Shown here one piece after another: positions 1 to 5,193 of a stretch of 9,616 bases of DNA. The DNA lies in the NCBI GenBank assembly GCA_041664985.1, contig JBAYJS010000041.1:1-9616 (forward strand), written 5' to 3'. The translations under genes and the position numbers were made by a program. The notes below the pieces were generated by a model. The model saw nothing but the letters and a program-made list of their open reading frames with translations, searched no databases and was not told where the DNA came from. The number at the start of each line of letters is the position of its first letter. Position 1 is the stretch's first letter. This DNA is from JBAYJS01 sp041664985 (GTDB lineage Bacteria; Patescibacteriota; Patescibacteriia; Buchananbacterales; UBA6539).

Positions 1-575
1 CCACCCAAATCATCGATTATTTGTTTAAAGCCGGCAAAATCAATTCGGACATAATAATGAATCGGAATATTAAATACTTGACTGACAACCTGGCTGCTCA
101 ATTCACCGCCGCGACCCGGATTTTTTAATTCACCATACGCATCAGCATGATTTATTTTCATCCAACCATAGCCGGGGATTGGCACCAATAAATCGCGCGG
201 AATGGAAACTAAAGCGACTTGTTTGGTTGACGGTTTAAAACTGGCAATGATATTGGTATCAGTCAAATACGGGCCGTCGTGATTTTCGCCGCCAATGCCC
301 AAAAGTAAAATATTGATCCGGTCATCTTCTTGGCCGGCTAATTTTTTACTGTCGCTGCTGATTAAATGCTTAATCTGTCCCCATAAGCTGACATTACCAA
401 AAGTTTGAGCCAAATGTTCGCCCGAAGAAATGACACCAACCGAAGATGAAATAAAAATAATCCCTCCGATGACCAGAAGGTAAATTATTATCTTTCCAAA
501 AGTCCTAATCTTTTTTTTCTTAGGTTTGGCTACCAGTTTGTCGGATTCATCTAAAAAATCAATATTGGTTCTCAT
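1..575 (-). CDS. LytR-CpsA-Psr (LCP) family cell-envelope ligase, C-terminus cut by window edge
   Basis: Reads on the minus strand from an ATG at 575; 191 full codons are visible and the rest lies left of the window. A lysine-rich cytoplasmic start (residues 16-24) precedes one transmembrane helix (about 27-48), then the start of an extracellular LCP domain from about residue 86. Family hallmarks are RINILLLGIGG (86-96), TDTNII with Asp106, SIPRDLLVPIPG with Arg127, and MKINHADAYG (139-148). In characterised LCP proteins such Asp and Arg residues bind the polyprenyl pyrophosphate head. The family transfers lipid-linked glycopolymers onto peptidoglycan or proteins at the outer membrane face; the polymer here is unknown. 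No Shine-Dalgarno precedes the ATG. A promoter lies about 100 bp upstream, giving a leader of roughly 95 nt. Family assignment is secure, substrate is not. Confidence 0.93.
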   Translation of the reverse strand, partial: MRTNIDFLDESDKLVAKPKKKKIRTFGKIIIYLLVIGGIIFISSSVGVISSGEHLAQTFGNVSLWGQIKHLISSDSKKLAGQEDDRINILLLGIGGENHDGPYLTDTNIIASFKPSTKQVALVSIPRDLLVPIPGYGWMKINHADAYGELKNPGRGGELSSQVVSQVFNIPIHYYVRIDFAGFKQIIDDLG

Positions 576-615
576 ATTAATAACTTATATTTTTATTTTG
601 CCATAAAAAAGTTAA

Positions 616-635
616 AATTGCAAAGAATTGCAAAA
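616..635. repeat. Tandem 10-bp direct repeat
   Basis: AATTGCAAAG at 616-625 is followed directly by AATTGCAAAA at 626-635, 9 of 10 bases alike and one helical turn apart. Each copy contains the palindrome TTGCAA. It sits in the predicted 5' leader of the LCP transcript. It could be a protein-binding site, but in AT-rich DNA chance is a real alternative. Confidence 0.4.
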
Positions 636-676
636 AATAGCTTGACAATTGATTTTTTTATGGTTTGTGAGTATTC

Positions 677-706
677 AGTATAATCCCAAAGCCTGGTTTC
701 TGTCAA
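677..706 (-). promoter_or_regulatory. Sigma70-type promoter for the LCP gene
   Basis: Read on the minus strand, TTGACA (706 to 701) is a perfect -35 box. It is followed after 18 bp by TATACT (682 to 677), 5 of 6 matches to the -10 consensus. Transcription would start near 670 and run into the LCP gene at 575. This is the best-matching promoter in the window. Confidence 0.65.
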
Positions 707-737
707 TATTTTATCTATTTTTAGCCAATTTTACCCC

Positions 738-766
738 TTGAAATAAGTCATTTTCTTTGGTATTAT
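738..766 (+). promoter_or_regulatory. Candidate promoter for the tRNA-Val transcript
   Basis: TTGAAA (738-743), a 17-bp spacer, then TATTAT (761-766). Transcription would begin near 773 and reach the tRNA after a leader of about 120 nt. Other weak -10 boxes lie downstream, such as TATATA at 808-813, so the exact start is uncertain. Confidence 0.45.
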
Positions 767-767
767 A

Positions 768-792
768 CAAAGAGCACTTCGGTGCTTGTTTG
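768..792 (+). other. UUCG-loop hairpin in the tRNA leader
   Basis: AGCAC (773-777), loop TTCG (778-781), GTGCT (782-786), with CAAA/TTTG (768-771 and 789-792) able to extend the stem past a small internal loop. It lies at the predicted 5' end of the tRNA transcript. It would protect a 5' end or act as a weak terminator, but no plus-strand gene precedes it. Confidence 0.4.
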
Positions 793-878
793 CTTTTTGT
801 CTTATCTTATATATACGATTATCTATTATATAGTTAAATACGTTGATAATTAGCTTAATTTGAGGGCACAAAGCGCTT

Positions 879-983
879 CTCCTGCTGTCGCCAGGGACGA
901 TTAGCTCAGCTGGTTAGAGCGTCGCATTCACATTGCGAAGGCCGCTGGTCCGAGTCCAGCATCGTCCATGGCGACTTCAGGAG
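879..983. repeat. Imperfect 15-bp inverted repeat flanking tRNA-Val
   Basis: Left arm 879-893 (CTCCTG, CT, GTCGCCA) and right arm 969-983 (TGGCGAC, TT, CAGGAG) are complementary at 13 of 15 positions, the two middle positions mismatching. Only a G894/A968 mismatch separates this helix from the 7-bp acceptor stem. The precursor RNA could therefore form 7 acceptor pairs, then 7, then 6 more pairs between leader and trailer. Confidence 0.85.
895..968 (+). tRNA. tRNA-Val, anticodon CAC
   Basis: The full cloverleaf folds by hand. Acceptor 895-901 pairs with 961-967 at all seven positions. The D-stem is 904-907/917-920 with loop AGCTGGTTA. The anticodon stem TCGCA/TGCGA is 922-926/934-938 with loop TTCACAT, so the anticodon CAC is at 929-931 and reads the valine codon GTG. 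The variable loop has 5 nt, and the T-stem GCTGG/CCAGC is 944-948/956-960 with loop TCCGAGT. The discriminator is A968. CCA is not encoded (TGG follows), so it must be added after transcription. Confidence 0.95.
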
Positions 984-1003
984 TATTGGTTTCATTCACC
1001 TTG

Positions 1004-1028
1004 CCCGCCAAAATGAAATGGCGGCGGG
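1004..1028. repeat. GC-rich inverted repeat between tRNA and next gene
   Basis: CCCGCC (1004-1009) can pair with GGCGGG (1023-1028) around a 13-nt loop; a shifted pairing with the GGCGG at 1020-1024 is also possible. No T-run follows, so it does not look like an intrinsic terminator. Its GC content stands out from the surrounding AT-rich DNA. Confidence 0.45.
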
Positions 1029-1035
1029 TTGCAGA

Positions 1036-1064
1036 GGTCAGAGGTTTTATCCCTTGCGGCCCCA
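1036..1064 (+). pseudogene. Possible decayed tRNA 3' end (T-arm and acceptor strand)
   Basis: GGTC followed by AGAGG (1040-1044), a 7-nt loop TTTTATC (1045-1051), CCTTG (1052-1056), then CGGCCCC plus A (1057-1064) has the layout of a tRNA variable region, T-arm, 3' acceptor strand and discriminator. The T-stem has three good pairs, one G-T and one A-G mismatch, and the loop lacks the conserved C and purine of TTCRA. No matching 5' half (GGGGCCG) is seen upstream. It may be a relic or an old attachment site, or a chance resemblance. Confidence 0.3.
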
Positions 1065-1084
1065 CTTGAACCTATAATTAGTTT

Positions 1085-1501
1085 ATGAAAAAAATTATCA
1101 TATGTGGTTCAATAAGTTCCGCTGACGAAATCTTACGGGCAAAAGCTGATCTTGAAGAAAAAGGCCATGAAGTAGAAATTCCCGAGGGTATAAAGCATAT
1201 TAATGAGTGGGAGGGAGAGGATGCAAAAATTTTTGAAAAAGCCGAACGGAAAATAAAATATGACCTTATTCGTGGCTATTATGAAAAGATGAAAAATTAT
1301 GATGTGGTTTTGATTGTTAATCCAGAAAAAAATGGGGTCAAAGGATATATTGGTGGCAATACTTTCATTGAGATGGCATTCGCTCATATACTAAAAAAGC
1401 CACTCTATATCTTATATCAGATACCAGAGATGTCGTATACTTCAGAGATCCTGGCGATGCAGCCGATTGTTCTAAACAGAGATTTGTCGTTGATCAAATA
1501 G
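1085..1501 (+). CDS. Nucleoside 2-deoxyribosyltransferase-like protein
   Basis: 138 residues, typical for this small single-domain Rossmann-like family (PF05014-like). The opening strand KKIIICGSIS (2-11) resembles the nucleotide-binding start of the fold. NYDVVLIVNP (71-80) carries Asp73. GGNTFIEMAFA (90-100) carries Glu96, matching the catalytic Glu of the family's G-T-x-x-E-x-G-x-A motif, and is followed by KKPLYIL (104-110). Known relatives cleave or transfer the N-glycosidic bond of deoxynucleosides or nucleotides; some are only nucleotide-binding, so the reaction here is unproved. No Shine-Dalgarno precedes the ATG. Ile is encoded by ATA in 6 of 20 cases, against 1 of 24 in the next gene, which hints at a different origin. 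It stands alone between the tRNA region and the housekeeping group. Confidence 0.7.
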   Translation: MKKIIICGSISSADEILRAKADLEEKGHEVEIPEGIKHINEWEGEDAKIFEKAERKIKYDLIRGYYEKMKNYDVVLIVNPEKNGVKGYIGGNTFIEMAFAHILKKPLYILYQIPEMSYTSEILAMQPIVLNRDLSLIK

Positions 1502-1572
1502 AGGAAGCTAATAACTTGGTTTTGTCTGGCTCTGTGAGAGTCATTGTCTAATAAATTATTATTTTTAAATAA

Positions 1573-2298
1573 ATGTTAAAAATTGGTCACCGCGGAGCTA
1601 AAGCCTACGCTCCGGAAAATACTTTATCTTCTTTCCGTAAAGCCTTGGAATTGGGAGTCGATATGGTCGAATTTGACGTTCGGATTACAAAAGATAAATA
1701 TCCGATTGTGATTCACGATAATCAGTTGATCCGGCTGACCCAAAAGTTTGGTCGAATCAATCGTTTGAATTTAAAAGAAATTAAAGAATTTAAAGTTCAA
1801 GAAGAAGAAACTATTCCAACTTTGGCCGAAGTTTTAGAGGTGGTAGACAGTCAAGTCGGTTTGGATATTGATTTAAAGGTTAAGGGCAGTGCTCAGATTG
1901 TGGTTCAGACTTTACGCGATTATAAAATTGATTTTAGTAATGTCATGGTTTCTTCCAATTACGCCAGCGAAATCAGAATCGCTGAAGATTTGGAGCCAGG
2001 TATTACCACGGCTTTGGTTTTTCGTTCCGGTAATGTTTTTTCCATCTGGTTGGTATTGGATTTTTTGGCAATTTTATTTTTGCCTGTCACTAAATATTAC
2101 ATTAGCTGGCTGGTCAAACGCGCTAATGCCGACTTTTTAAATATCAATCATCGATTTTTGTCAAAAAACAAAGTCGAAGTTTTTAAGAGCAATGGTATAA
2201 AAATTTGTGCTTGGACCGTTGATGATCCTAAAAAAATCACTTATTTAAAAAATTTGGGCATTGACGGTATTATTACCAATTATCCTGATCGGTTATAG
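1573..2298 (+). CDS. Glycerophosphodiester phosphodiesterase family protein
   Basis: 241 residues, close to the usual size of UgpQ-type enzymes, forming a TIM barrel. Conserved points are GHRGAKAYAPENT (5-17) with catalytic His6, EFDVR (33-37) with metal ligands Glu33 and Asp35, VIHDN (46-50) with the second catalytic His48, IPTLAEVL (81-88), and CAWTVDD (212-218) near the end. The enzyme hydrolyses glycerophosphodiesters to glycerol 3-phosphate and an alcohol. The third metal ligand, normally Glu in an N-x-E-x-K motif, appears here as Asp100 in LDIDLK. Residues 154-180 form an unusually hydrophobic stretch where relatives have a loop, possibly a membrane contact. There is no signal peptide. 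The ATG has no Shine-Dalgarno. It is the first gene of a close plus-strand series; 39 bp separate it from the signal peptidase gene. Family is firm, substrate unknown. Confidence 0.88.
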   Translation: MLKIGHRGAKAYAPENTLSSFRKALELGVDMVEFDVRITKDKYPIVIHDNQLIRLTQKFGRINRLNLKEIKEFKVQEEETIPTLAEVLEVVDSQVGLDIDLKVKGSAQIVVQTLRDYKIDFSNVMVSSNYASEIRIAEDLEPGITTALVFRSGNVFSIWLVLDFLAILFLPVTKYYISWLVKRANADFLNINHRFLSKNKVEVFKSNGIKICAWTVDDPKKITYLKNLGIDGIITNYPDRL

Positions 2299-2337
2299 CC
2301 ATTAAAATTATTAATTAATTATTATTAAATAATAGAA

Positions 2338-2955
2338 ATGAGTTTATTCAAAAAAAATCAATACCCGCCTCACATTGCGGATCAAGAGCTTTCTGCCGGT
2401 AAGCAAATAGTGGTTTTTGCTTGGGAAGTTTTTAAAGTCGTGGTTATCTCTTTGGCCATTATTGTTCCGGTTAGATATTTTTTAATTAAACCTTTCTACG
2501 TTAAGGGGGCATCAATGGAGCCGAATTTTTACGATCATGAATATTTAATTATCAACGAAATTAGCTATCGTTTTGGTGAGCCGGTTAGAGGTGATATTGT
2601 TGTATTTCGCTATCCGTTTGATCCCAGTCAATATTTTATCAAAAGAGTGATTGGTTTGCCGGGTGAAAAAATTAAAGTCGCCGACGGTCAAGTTTTTGTT
2701 TTTAATTCAAAGTATCCAGCTGGTCAGTTGATTGAAGAAAATTATTTAACCGAAGGGACTCAGACTCTTGGCGATGTCCAAGTCCAGCTTAAAGAAAATG
2801 AATATTATCTTTTGGGTGATAATCGGTTGCACAGTTTGGATTCCAGAGCTTTTGGGCCGGTTAAACGAGAATATATCGTCGGCAAAACGCTTTGGCGCGG
2901 TTGGCCGGTCAATCGAGTCGGATTGCTTTTAAATGATTTAAACTATAATTTATAA
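2338..2955 (+). CDS. lepB: Signal peptidase I
   Basis: 205 residues, the size of compact Gram-positive-type enzymes with one N-terminal membrane helix (about 31-50). The catalytic serine is Ser59 in KGASMEPN (56-63). The general base is Lys102 in FIKRVIGLPGE (100-110). Box D/E is visible as GDNRLHSLDSRAFGPV (160-175). The enzyme sits in the membrane with its active site outside and removes signal peptides from Sec-exported proteins. Residues 116-150 form the variable part between the Lys box and the GDN box. The upstream 39 bp are almost pure A/T and lack a Shine-Dalgarno; the stop codon lies 4 bp before hisS, so co-transcription is likely. The two pilin-type proteins further on, with Val-Leu-Ala cleavage sites, are plausible substrates. 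Confidence 0.95.
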   Translation: MSLFKKNQYPPHIADQELSAGKQIVVFAWEVFKVVVISLAIIVPVRYFLIKPFYVKGASMEPNFYDHEYLIINEISYRFGEPVRGDIVVFRYPFDPSQYFIKRVIGLPGEKIKVADGQVFVFNSKYPAGQLIEENYLTEGTQTLGDVQVQLKENEYYLLGDNRLHSLDSRAFGPVKREYIVGKTLWRGWPVNRVGLLLNDLNYNL

Positions 2956-2959
2956 ATCT

Positions 2960-4291
2960 ATGAAAACCCTAGATAAAAAACCTAAAAAAGCTCCAAAAGT
3001 CCAGGTTGCCAAATCTTGCCAGCTTTTGCGCGGTTTTAAAGACATTTTGCCAGCAGAGCAAAATTATTGGCAGTTTATTAGGCAGGCAGCGGAAAGTTTT
3101 GCCTCCGGTTATGGTTTTTCCCGAATTGATACGCCAATTTTGGAAGAAATCAATCTTTTTGCTCGCACAATTGGTAAACAAACCGATATTGTTGAAAAAG
3201 AGATGTTTAGTTTCGCCGATCAGGGTGAGGGAACGGTTGTTATGCGGCCGGAAGCAACTGCTTCAATTGCCAGAGCTTATGTTAATCACGGTATGGTTAA
3301 TTTGCCTCAACCAGTCAAACTGTATTATTGGGGTCAGATGTTTCGGCGTGAACGGCCGCAGTCCGGTCGCCAGCGGCAATTTCATCAATTTGGTTTTGAA
3401 ATTTTAGGTGATGAAAATCCGGTTATTGACGCTCAAATTATTGTAATTGTCAGCAATTTTTTCCAGCAAATCGGTTTAGATCAAATCAGTATTCAGGTTA
3501 ATAGTCTTGGCTGTCCAACCTGTCGTAAAGTCTACATTCAGGAATTAGCCACTTATTACAAAAGCAAGCGGAAATTTTTATGTGAAGATTGCAAAAAAAG
3601 ATTGGTTAAAAATCCGTTAAGGCTTTTAGATTGCAAAAATCCAACTTGTCAGGCGGCTAAAGCCGAAGCGCCTCAAATTATTGATTGGCTGGACGAAGAT
3701 TGCAAAAATCATTTCATGAAGTTGGTTAATTACCTTGATGAGCTTAATATTTCTTATAAACTCAATCCTTATTTGGTGCGAGGATTAGACTATTATACCA
3801 GAACCGTGTTTGAAGTTTGGCCCAAAGAAATTAAAGAAGGTGCTCAAAGTGCTTTGGGCGGTGGTGGCCGTTATGATGGTTTAATTGAGCTAGTTGGTGG
3901 TCGGCCAACTCCGGGAGTGGGGGTGGCAATTGGTATCGAAAGAGTAATCAGTCAATTACGTCAAAAGGAAGCGGCGATTCCAGCTGAAGTTTTCCCGGAT
4001 GTCTTTTTGGCCCAAATCGGCGATCAGGCTAAAGTTAAAGCTTTACTTTTGTTTGAACAATTGCGCAAGGAAAACATTAAAGTCGCTGAAAGCTTTTCTA
4101 AAGACAGTTTGAAATCCCAACTTGAGATATCCAATAAATTAAAAGTTAAGTATGCTTTAATTTTGGGTCAGAAGGAAGTAATGGATGGAACAATTTTGGT
4201 TCGGGACATGGAAAGCGGCGTTCAAGAAATTATTGACTTCAATAAAACAGTTGCGGAAATCAAGAAAAAATTGGCTAATAATAGACTTTAA
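2960..4291 (+). CDS. hisS: Histidyl-tRNA synthetase
   Basis: 443 residues, within the normal range of the dimeric class II enzyme that charges tRNA-His. The core starts at LLRGFKDILP (22-31). Motif 2 is FRRERPQSGRQRQFHQ (128-143), the histidine-specific HisA motif is LVRGLDYYTRTVFE (272-285), and motif 3 is GVGVAIGIERVI (319-330). The anticodon-binding domain begins near residue 346. Six cysteines in the insertion region (185, 188, 208, 211, 225, 230), arranged as C-x2-C, C-x2-C and C-x4-C, could hold zinc; similar cysteines occur in other bacterial HisRS. A lysine-rich 20-residue N-terminal tail precedes the core; the next Met is at 82, well inside it, so the ATG at 2960 is the only reasonable start. 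It lies 4 bp behind lepB and has no Shine-Dalgarno. Confidence 0.97.
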   Translation: MKTLDKKPKKAPKVQVAKSCQLLRGFKDILPAEQNYWQFIRQAAESFASGYGFSRIDTPILEEINLFARTIGKQTDIVEKEMFSFADQGEGTVVMRPEATASIARAYVNHGMVNLPQPVKLYYWGQMFRRERPQSGRQRQFHQFGFEILGDENPVIDAQIIVIVSNFFQQIGLDQISIQVNSLGCPTCRKVYIQELATYYKSKRKFLCEDCKKRLVKNPLRLLDCKNPTCQAAKAEAPQIIDWLDEDCKNHFMKLVNYLDELNISYKLNPYLVRGLDYYTRTVFEVWPKEIKEGAQSALGGGGRYDGLIELVGGRPTPGVGVAIGIERVISQLRQKEAAIPAEVFPDVFLAQIGDQAKVKALLLFEQLRKENIKVAESFSKDSLKSQLEISNKLKVKYALILGQKEVMDGTILVRDMESGVQEIIDFNKTVAEIKKKLANNRL

Positions 4292-4298
4292 TTTATTG

Positions 4299-4327
4299 TT
4301 GACTTATCCGTCAGAAGATGTTATTGT
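4299..4327 (+). promoter_or_regulatory. Candidate promoter for rpsU-yqeY
   Basis: TTGACT (4299-4304, 5 of 6 to consensus), a 17-bp spacer, then TATTGT (4322-4327, 4 of 6). It starts 8 bp after the hisS stop and would give rpsU a leader of about 65 nt. The 108-bp gap here, against 4-6 bp at the neighbouring junctions, supports a separate transcription start. Confidence 0.5.
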
Positions 4328-4331
4328 TTAA

Positions 4332-4358
4332 TTGATAAACAGTTTAAGTTTTTATCAA
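4332..4358 (+). other. AT-rich hairpin in the rpsU leader
   Basis: TTGATAAA (4332-4339) and TTTATCAA (4351-4358) are perfect complements around an 11-nt loop. A's rather than T's follow on the plus strand, so it is unlikely to terminate hisS transcripts. It may be a leader structure of the rpsU mRNA. Confidence 0.4.
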
Positions 4359-4373
4359 AAAATTAATTAATTT

Positions 4374-4395
4374 ATTCACACCTAAGGAGGTGAAT
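4374..4395 (+). promoter_or_regulatory. Very strong Shine-Dalgarno of rpsU inside a hairpin
   Basis: AAGGAGGTGA (4384-4393) is complementary over ten bases to the usual 16S rRNA 3' tail; GGAGG ends 9 nt before the GTG start. CACCT (4379-4383) pairs perfectly with AGGTG (4388-4392) around an AAGG loop; alternatively ATTCAC (4374-4379) pairs with GTGAAT (4390-4395). Either fold hides part of the ribosome-binding site. The site decides the GTG start at 4400. Confidence 0.65.
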
Positions 4396-4399
4396 AGCA

Positions 4400-4642
4400 G
4401 TGGCAGAAGTAAAACGAAAGAAAAGTGAAACTTTTGAAAGCTTGTTGAGAAGGTTTCATAAAAAACTACAACAAAGCGGCAGATTGATCCAATCTCGGAA
4501 AATTCGATTCTACGAAAAACCGAAAAATAAGAATAAAGTTCGCCGTGAAGCCCTTCGACGCAATGATATTAAGCAGAAGCGCGAGTATTTGAAAAAAATC
4601 GGCAAACTAAAAGACGAATTTACCTCGAATAATTACCGCTAA
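4400..4642 (+). CDS. rpsU: Small ribosomal subunit protein bS21
   Basis: 80 residues, very basic, somewhat longer than the common 58-71. Family signatures are ETFESLLRRFHKKLQQSG (10-27) and IRFYEKP (35-41), followed by a Lys/Arg-rich helix and a C-terminal tail (about 60-80) that exceeds the usual end. bS21 binds the 30S platform near the 16S rRNA 3' end, where it affects mRNA engagement. Translation starts at GTG behind an exceptionally strong Shine-Dalgarno, unlike most genes here. Its gene is followed after 6 bp by the YqeY-like gene, a pairing common in many bacteria, so the two are likely co-transcribed from the promoter after hisS. Confidence 0.94.
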   Translation: MAEVKRKKSETFESLLRRFHKKLQQSGRLIQSRKIRFYEKPKNKNKVRREALRRNDIKQKREYLKKIGKLKDEFTSNNYR

Positions 4643-4648
4643 AATCCA

Positions 4649-5101
4649 ATGGACGTTTTAACAAAGTTGGAACAAGATTTTGGCCAGGCATTCAAACAAA
4701 AGAATGAACTGGTAGTTTTGGTTTTGCGGCAATTAAAGTCCGCCATTACTAACGCGGAAATCGCCAAAAATCGTGAGAAGCTTTCCGAGCAAGATGTTAT
4801 CAAATTATTGCGCAGTGAAGTGAAAAAGCGAAAAGACGCTTCTTTACTTTATATTCAGGGCAACAGGCAGGATTTGGCAGACAAGGAAAGCCAAGAAATT
4901 GAAATTATCAAACAGTATTTGCCAGCGGAATTGGATTCGGAAGTGATCCGGCAAAAAGTGGTTGAAATTATTACAAAAACTCAAGCCGCAGGACCAGCCG
5001 ACATTGGCAAGGTTATGGGTTTGGTTATGAAAGAATTTGCCGGATCCGCCGATGGCAACGTCGTTAGTCAGCTAGTCAAAGAAGAACTGGCTAAAAAATA
5101 G
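4649..5101 (+). CDS. yqeY: YqeY/GatB-tail-like protein
   Basis: 150 residues, matching the usual length of this all-helical family (about 147-150). Conserved stretches are LRQLKSAI (26-33), SEVKKRKDA (56-64), YLPAEL (90-95), DIGKVMG (118-124) and GSADGNVVSQLVK (132-144). The fold is shared with the C-terminal tRNA-binding tail of the GatB amidotransferase subunit, so a tRNA-related role is often assumed, but the function of stand-alone YqeY is not established. It has no Shine-Dalgarno and starts 6 bp after rpsU, suggesting translational coupling. The stop codon abuts a 9-bp hairpin that probably closes the transcript. Confidence 0.92.
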   Translation: MDVLTKLEQDFGQAFKQKNELVVLVLRQLKSAITNAEIAKNREKLSEQDVIKLLRSEVKKRKDASLLYIQGNRQDLADKESQEIEIIKQYLPAELDSEVIRQKVVEIITKTQAAGPADIGKVMGLVMKEFAGSADGNVVSQLVKEELAKK

Positions 5102-5139
5102 CCTTAAAGTAAAAAAGGAGACTTTAAGGAATTTAATTT
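5102..5139 (+). terminator. Hairpin after yqeY, probable weak terminator
   Basis: CCTTAAAGT (5102-5110) and ACTTTAAGG (5121-5129) are perfect complements around the loop AAAAAAGGAG. The stem begins immediately after the yqeY stop. The following AATTTAATTT is T-rich but interrupted, so termination may be partial. A new promoter follows, which fits a transcript boundary. Confidence 0.55.
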
Positions 5140-5166
5140 GGGAACAAATTATTTAATATATATTAT
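5138..5166 (+). promoter_or_regulatory. Promoter for the pilin-type gene pair
   Basis: TTGGGA (5138-5143, 4 of 6), a 17-bp spacer, then TATTAT (5161-5166, 5 of 6). Transcription would begin near 5173, giving a leader of about 20 nt that holds the Shine-Dalgarno. It overlaps the end of the T-rich stretch behind the yqeY hairpin. Confidence 0.5.
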
Positions 5167-5180
5167 TTATATTTTTTTAC

Positions 5181-5186
5181 AAGGAG
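5181..5186 (+). promoter_or_regulatory. Shine-Dalgarno of the first pilin-type gene
   Basis: AAGGAG, 7 nt before the ATG at 5194. It fixes the start and is one of only two clear Shine-Dalgarno sequences among the nine protein genes. Confidence 0.8.
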
Positions 5187-5193
5187 TAAAATT

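Larger units (their letters stand above)
576..894. other. Divergent intergenic region, no gene seen
   Basis: About 320 bp of AT-rich DNA between the minus-strand LCP gene and the plus-strand tRNA. I see no plausible coding sequence on either strand. It holds a minus-strand promoter (677-706), a plus-strand promoter (738-766), a tandem 10-bp repeat (616-635), a small UUCG hairpin (768-792) and the left arm of the inverted repeat around the tRNA (879-893). Confidence 0.7.

Noticed and set aside
642..684. Plus-strand TTGACA (642-647) and TATAAT (679-684)
   Set aside because: The two boxes are 31 bp apart, far beyond sigma70 spacing, and no other partner box fits. The TATAAT overlaps the minus-strand -10 box on the opposite strand.
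768..800. UUCG hairpin followed by T-rich DNA as an intrinsic terminator
   Set aside because: No plus-strand gene lies upstream in the window, the stem is only 5 bp without an internal loop, and a promoter is placed right before it.
3512..3652. Cysteine pairs in HisRS as a novel zinc domain
   Set aside because: C-x2-C and L-D-C-K cysteines in this insertion occur in other bacterial histidyl-tRNA synthetases, so they are probably ordinary family variation.
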